A stretch of DNA of 64,000 nt from Davidsoniella eucalypti. Lineage: Eukaryota; Ascomycota; Sordariomycetes; Microascales; Ceratocystidaceae. Shown here one piece after another: positions 57,823 to 64,000 of this stretch. Under the pieces are notes generated by a model that worked only from the letters and a program-made list of their open reading frames with translations, was not told the DNA's origin and searched no databases. The translations under genes were made by a program, and so were the position numbers. Location of the stretch: NCBI GenBank assembly GCA_004009845.1, contig RMBW01000066.1, positions 62,001-126,000 of the forward strand, read 5' to 3'. Numbering within the stretch: the stretch's first letter is position 1; each line of letters opens with the position of its first letter.

Positions 57823-60585
57823 GCTAATGGGCGTGACTGTGATTTTGTTGAGTTATGTCACAAGTTCCTTGTAGGATCACAGAGACCGCGATATAACGAA
57901 GACAGGGACGGCCACGATGGGCCAGCTGAAAAGATAGGTAGTATGTATTCGAGGCAAGTGCTCCGGCTGGAGTCGGTGGTGGTGGTTGTAGTAGTAGTAT
58001 AGTGGCGTTGGCGTGTCTATAGCTAGCATGTGTCAGTGTGATAGAATGGACTGTTTAAGAATATATGATAGCTAGGAGGGCCTCACCGGTTCTCGGGGGT
58101 GGGGAGTGGTAACTAGGGCGAAAGACATATCAATTTCTCAACGTAGCGAACCATGATGAGCCGACGAAAGAGAGAGAGGAAGCAGAGAAACCAAGACAAA
58201 AATGAAGGAATTCACATCATGAGCCAGGTGAAACCCAAGGATGGACCGAGTCGGAGAAGACAAAGAGAAACAAAAAGAAGTGTGGACAGAGGGGGGGGAG
58301 GGGGTGAAAGGCTTGCCAGGCTGTAGTTCCCCCAGCCTTGATATTGATCATGTTATGTTGAGAACAGATGTGTCACCTTCGACGACCTGTAACATTGATG
58401 GTTCTGTTGCCGTTCCTTGTCTTTTTTTTTTGCTGTGGGTGTTGCCGCTGCAGCTGAGAATCCAAGGGCCGTTATTACTGTAGGAACTGACAAATCACTG
58501 AGCAGCAGCAAGGTGGGCCATTGGGGAGTTGTGCTTGTTTGATACTCTGGCCTAGACTCGAGGGGTGTCGATGGTGAGATGGGTCGCCTAGGGACGGGTG
58601 CGGATGATACATCGTCTTTTCTTCACTGTTGGCCTTTTGCTTATGGGATGGGCAATACATGAGCTTGTGTTCTTATGTCTTGGAGAGTAAAGATGATGGC
58701 GATAACCGTCATAGAGTCTAGACCAGTGAAGAGACGTTTCCGTGCCCTTTTGTCTTCTATGTACTGGGCTCATGATGTATCGGCCGTTGCTTCTCATACT
58801 ATAACATCACGCCATTGTGGCTATCTGGGTATTCTCGAAACAGGATGCATGTGGACTCGACATCCCGAGCAGCCGCGTATTAAGGATGAATAAATCCTGT
58901 GATGTGCATCAGCGTGATATTGGAACTCATGATTGTTGGGGCAAAGAGTCATTCCGTCACATAATGACTAGAGAGAGAGAGGGGGGGAGGTGACGAGACA
59001 AGAGGAAAGCGACGTAACTAGCCTGTAACGTGAAGTCCGGTGGAGGGAATAGAGAGTGACTCACTAGAGCTATCACTATTCAATTGAGTAGGTCACATTA
59101 CTGCGTCTTGGGCAAGCCTATTTGCCGAGCGTCCGGTGACTACCTAGCCACATCATAGAACCCAACTCAAAATCTCATGGCCAATACTAATCGGCCAGTA
59201 GGTTGTCCTGGGGCTTGAAGAAAGCCACTTGATACCGCCTGCGAGAGATATACGCTAGTGTGTCATAGCTAGACGGAAAACGAGTCCGGGCCGGAAAAAC
59301 CCCCCAATGCTCGAAGAACACGGTGTTGAGACTTAATTCCATGCCAAGCAATGTGTGTTTGTGTGGCCCCAAGAATGTACATGACATATGTATTACGATA
59401 TTGTTTGCCCGTAACGACTAGCCCGTCATTTCTAAACAGTGCCATGAGCACATCTAATCACCACACGGGGCTATGGCTAGTATAATACCTTCTTTTCATT
59501 GGCTATCATCCTTTGTCCAGTGTTCTAGTGTGGACTCGGGGTATGGTTCAGCAGAGAAATGCTGATTCAGGACTGCCTTCCAGGACCCAGGTAGGCTAGT
59601 TCTAGCGGACGCACGGGGCTATGGCTTCCTACACGGACAGCGTAGGCAATAACACTGTGCCTGTGTCTCTCATTCGGGAGAGTGAGGGGGGGGGGTATCG
59701 AAGAAGAAGAGAGGGAAACATGAAATTTTCAGCGAGACTCGAAGGGACTTTGTGTCCCCGGCGTGCAGTTACTGTACCGACACCCAAGTGTGTATAACCG
59801 TCTAGTCAATGGAGGAGGGGGGTGTCCTTGGTTAGGGTGTCTCCTCTATATGCTGTTGATAGCCAGTATAGGCAGCACGAAGCCTGAATAGGACATGCTT
59901 GTCGAAATGATGTATTGGGCGAATCAGCATTGTGATTTACTATAGGTTGGGTAGAGAGGAGAGGTCACAAACCTAGAAGTGTTAACAGCCGAGCGAAGTT
60001 GACAAAAGTCTTGACTTACTCTGTGCTTTCTCTTGGCTTCGACTTGTTTCAGTCTATACTTTCTATCAAGACGTACTTCCCAAGCCTGAAGAGACTCTCA
60101 GCAAAGTAAGAAAAGAAAAAACTTGGGGTACAAGACAAATATGCAAAAAATAACTACTAACTTGTCCTATAGTAGAAACCAGTCCGGACTAGATACTGTT
60201 TTCCTTGGTCTTTTCTCTGCTCCCAGATAACGTTGTTCCTTGAGAGCAGTCGTAAAGATAGATTTGAGTGTGGTAGCAGGCCCTAGATAGAGTTAGGATG
60301 GCATAAGCTAGATAAAGAAGGATGTGACGGACACACGATAGAATGCCTTGGCTATTATTCATTAAACAAAAAAAAAGAGGTTTGTCACGGCACATAGCCT
60401 ACCAGTTGCGGGCGTTGATAGGGCCAGAATGGAGGGTGCTACATGTAGTAGATAACCCCTCTGCCTCAGGTCAGCTTGAGATACAGAGATGTAAATATGA
60501 ACGAGGCCACTAAGTTAGACCTGAGACCCAGCTTCCACCGTGTCAATGTCTGTGGTTTATTATTGGATATGGGCTAGCCAAGCAC

Positions 60586-60617
60586 GCAATGTACGTATAT
60601 TTGCGTACGTACATTGC
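60586..60617. repeat. Perfect 12-bp inverted repeat with 8-nt loop
   Basis: Left arm GCAATGTACGTA (60586-60597) and right arm TACGTACATTGC (60606-60617) are exact reverse complements around an 8-nt loop. It could form a cruciform or RNA hairpin, or be a factor-binding palindrome. Confidence 0.9.
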
Positions 60618-62510
60618 ATGTGTCATGTGTAATGTGCTAGCTTTTCATGTATCAACTTATGTGAGTTGTCCAAAACACAACAATATAGAGGAGGCACGGA
60701 CCGCCAGGCCTTCTTGTCACACCCTTTGGGGGCTGTATAGAAATAGTGTTTTCTGTTGTCGAGGTAGATCGGATCATCCAAAGTCTGCATACGAACTGAT
60801 ACATGCTTGCTATATTCGTGTGAATCATTGTGTTAGTACACGGTTATTATATATGTGTATAACTATGTATGTACATGTATATACCCATGTCACTACGATA
60901 TAGTGTCGACACATGATATTACTCAATAACATAGCCAGTAAATTTCTGTATCTTTGCCATCTATATACATTTTGCTTGTCTTTGATTCATTGTTTTCTCC
61001 AAATCCAAATTGACTCATCAAACTGCTGCTTATGGACCGACTAGTATTGCCTTTTTTTCCAATATAATCTATTTACGTTATGATATATATATATCGTCCT
61101 TCTGTTAAACATCGTGCCCTTGCAGTTTGCCACCAGCTCATGACGCCCTCCTCTTATCTCGCTATCTATGTATGTCCCCCCCATTCTAGCCCATTTGGGG
61201 TCTAGGGTACTAGGGTAGGATAGTTATCTTGGTGATCTATTTGTGTTCTTAGCAGGTACTATCGTTTCACCCGCCAGGGTCACTTGCTGCCCAGCATTGC
61301 TTCGTCTCTTAGTCCATCAATGTAAAACTCTTTGTCTTTTGGGCAGACAGCAGACGGCTTAAACTTGCATATATGGACTAATCGAGGGAGTGTGCTTGTG
61401 TTTTTTCCACTGGCGAGGATCCCCTAGCTATATCTCTTTGTTTCTATCGTTACATGGTGTAACGAGCCCTAAGAGTCGATTCATCTCGCTGGATTGCATG
61501 TTCGGCGCATCTGATCTGATGTGTCTAGCCTAAAACCTACGACCTGTTGTTTCTAGATAATATACCGTCTGCCACAGCACTGCAAAGTCTACGAAGCCTC
61601 CTGAACCCTAGCATATCTACATCGTTCATATCTCGGGTAGAGAACAATGAATGGTGAGCAGATCGGTAACGGATTGCCCAAAAGAGACATTGAGCACTGA
61701 AATGCTACACTTCCTTTTCCTTTTTGGGACAGCGACAGCTCTAGCTAGTCTTTTTTTGCCGCTGAATATTTGATAGTAGTTCTCATTGTTCCAATATTAG
61801 AATTCCTTTCCAGCTCTATATTTCTATAGAGAATGCGCCGAAGATCACTAGAATAGGCCCCCTAGACACTATCAAGAGCAAGACAAAGACACTAGGGAAA
61901 AGCCCATGAGACGTCGACGATCTACAACGCTAATTGGCTCTGATACTGGAAAAAGAAGACAGAAAAAAGGAAAACAAAAGCTAGTCAGTCACTACAAACT
62001 ACGAATACTTCCTTTTCCCAAACTCTGAAAAAAAGAAAAAGAAAAGAAAAAAAGAGAGCAGAGAGATCTTGAGGATACCGATTGTGTTAGATGTCCGATC
62101 AGACAAAGATCGTGCCCCCAGCCTTGTGGCAAAAGCAGAGGTAGTTAGTTTGCCCTTGCGTCTATAGCTGAATTCGATCGGGACATATGTAGCCCAACCA
62201 ACGCACAGTTGCTATAGAAGGCTCCAAGCACTCAAGTCTCCCGTACCAAGTTTTCGATATGCACACACAATTTCTATTGTTTGAATTCCTAGATCCTAGG
62301 CAGACAACTATACCGGCACTCTCCGTTAGTTGGGGCTATGACAGATACATGATGTACTTGTAGTGCCAGCATGTGATGCCGTGTTATAACCGACTCGGCC
62401 TCCTCCGACCTGCATCCGCGTCGTTTCGAGTTTTATCTTGTAATGCCATCATCTAAGTATAGCCGGCAGCCACAAAAACTCGAATGTTTATGGCGCTCTG
62501 TATGTCGTTG

Positions 62511-62529
62511 CTAACCCAGTCTGGGTTAG
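62511..62529. repeat. 9-bp inverted repeat overlapping a TTAGGG motif
   Basis: CTAACCCAG (62511-62519) and CTGGGTTAG (62521-62529) are exact reverse complements around one T, followed by GGTTAGCC. Confidence 0.85.
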
Positions 62530-64000
62530 GGTTAGCCTTCAGCTGCTACTTGGAGTCCACTAGCACCACAGGTCTATCATCAGCTAATGCTTCCTGCTGC
62601 CTATTCCAGTTCATGAAAAGCACTCGACATTGACCTTTCATACAAGAAAAAGCCATCTCAGTCGCCAGAACGGCCCTATCAAAAAGCTCATGGGCCGACA
62701 TGCAGCCTGGCAAGTGCTCCTAGTATTGTCTAATACATATATGTACACACTATGCAGGCATCTGCTTACAGACAAGCGAGAAACAAATCTTTCATCTGTG
62801 CTTCACCATGCGCACGCCGCTTTTGTCGCTGCTTCTCCGACACCAAAACGTCAAGGTAATCTCAGTTTTGTCGTTACACGTATAGTGTTGATAGGCCAGG
62901 CCAGCCAAGTGGTTATAGTAAGGCACCGCGTACCCTAACCCTATTGATATAAAGTCGTATTTCTTTGGGAGTCTTCTATCTGACAGTCCAGGCGTGGACA
63001 ACGAAGTTTCTAGATGTAGACAGTAGTCTCCAGTGACAAAATGATCTACTTGTAGTTGAGCAGGAAAATAAAAAAAGAAACACTTCTGTTTAGAAGCCGG
63101 GACTCGCCCATATTTTCTTCTTTCTAGCGTGGCGTTTTCTTTCCCTTGACGTTCCAGGGGAACCAAGAAAAGAAGAAAACAAAGCTTAGAACGCCTTCGT
63201 GCCAGGACACTGAGTCCTGATTCTTTGAGGCCCCGAGTTCGCTAATACATAACACAGCACACAACTTCGCATATACCGTAGGTCCATACAAAGCCCAACG
63301 TAGCATTCGCGGGGGGCTGTGAAAAAGCTACATGTTCGAAGAATATACACCAGAGTTCCCAAGAGTACAGCACATGTATGCACTTATATGTATTTGATGG
63401 ATATCACCGAGTCCCCCCCCTGCCTGACTGGTCGCTTCTTTGGTGCTACTAGGCCCTATCACGTTACTTATATTCCTTGTTGAAATAGCATATAGTCAAG
63501 CTCGCTAGTTCTGTTTGTCTCTTGTCCAACAGCCACATAGGCCGGCAAGTCCATGGGATGATACAAAAAGGGAAAACCATGAGATTTTTATTTTTATTTT
63601 TTTATTTTTTTAGAGAATATACAAAACACGGCTTGCGTAGAAGTATAGTGGTCTCATCTCATACTTATATGAGAGACCGTTTCCCATTAGCTTTGGGAGG
63701 GCCTTCCAATGACGATGCGCGTCAGAACGTGCTCTGGCCTCCATCTCGCTCGTTAGTGCGTAGTGCCAGACATGGGGTGACTTAAGCGCGTCCTTGAGAC
63801 TCAAGATTCGCCAATTTACTAGGGTGGTAAAGAGGGTTTTATAGAGTAAGTTCTTTCTCAGTTCACTCATTCAGCCAACAGAGTAGAGTGTTTTGGGTTC
63901 TTTTTTCTAATTATTACCGTATTAGGGAGATAGGACTAGCTAGGACAGGGACAAATCACAAGTCGTACTGCCCATTGCATTACACAGAACTTCTGGTCAA

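Larger units (their letters stand above)
55672..64000. other. 8.3-kb region without a supportable gene
   Basis: Short frames only, none with recognisable family or coding character. The first 300 bp must hold the 3' end of the BAR-SH3 transcript. It contains an AG microsatellite (57499-57528), T27 (57796-57822), a perfect hairpin (60586-60617), a second hairpin at 62511-62529 and scattered TTAGGG-like motifs. No tRNA, rRNA or transposase seen. Confidence 0.5.

Noticed and set aside
62511..62940. TTAGGGTTAG and ACCCTAACCC motifs near the right end (and isolated ones near 8427, 21596, 46733), considered as telomeric repeats or a chromosome end.
   Set aside because: Only one to two units occur at each place, with no tandem array; interstitial or chance copies are sufficient.
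1..64000. CRISPR arrays, rRNA or tRNA genes, and complete transposons.
   Set aside because: No regularly spaced repeats, no convincing tRNA A/B boxes, no rRNA core sequences and no intact transposase or reverse transcriptase frames were seen by eye. A covariance-model scan would be needed to exclude small RNA genes.

Overview
The window reads as nuclear DNA of a filamentous ascomycete. The real genes are broken by 59-101 bp introns with fungal GTNNGT donors and CTAAC-type branch sites. The recognisable proteins (Rrp7, a TinC/ADIP-domain protein, a Pof3/Dia2-type F-box/TPR protein, Nfs1, an Rvs167-type BAR-SH3 protein, a PNP-NACHT NLR) have a filamentous-ascomycete character. Sordariomycetes, perhaps Hypocreales, is my best guess, but this was not tested.

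Layout. 1-546 (-): 5' part of a secreted GMC oxidoreductase cut by the window edge. 2.4-5.0 kb (-): a large coiled-coil plus protein-kinase-like protein, with a broken paralogous fragment just upstream of it. 6.35-9.6 kb: divergent aldehyde dehydrogenase (-) and RRP7 (+). 10.8-12.0 kb: a decayed HNH-nuclease gene. 13.2-16.0 kb (+): TinC-like protein, convergent with a six-exon F-box/TPR protein (16.5-19.1 kb, -). 19-36 kb: almost gene-free, with one small cysteine-rich gene (23.9-24.1 kb, -).

36.4-49.3 kb is an accessory island. It holds a disabled PNP-NACHT NLR, an intact restriction-endonuclease-like protein, a broken MFS transporter, an intact Crinkler-like P-loop NTPase/nuclease protein, a broken class II aldolase abutting an HSP90 gene fragment, and a broken Zn-cluster-type regulator that has lost its DNA-binding exon. 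Only the two nuclease-like genes remain open among broken neighbours, which makes them the best candidates for an unusual (genome-conflict or heterokaryon-recognition) system.

50.9-55.7 kb returns to housekeeping genes: NFS1 (-) and an RVS167-like gene (+), divergently arranged. 55.7-64 kb has no gene I can support, only simple repeats and hairpins.

Exon boundaries were inferred by eye from splice signals, reading-frame phase and family knowledge. No transcript or database evidence was available.
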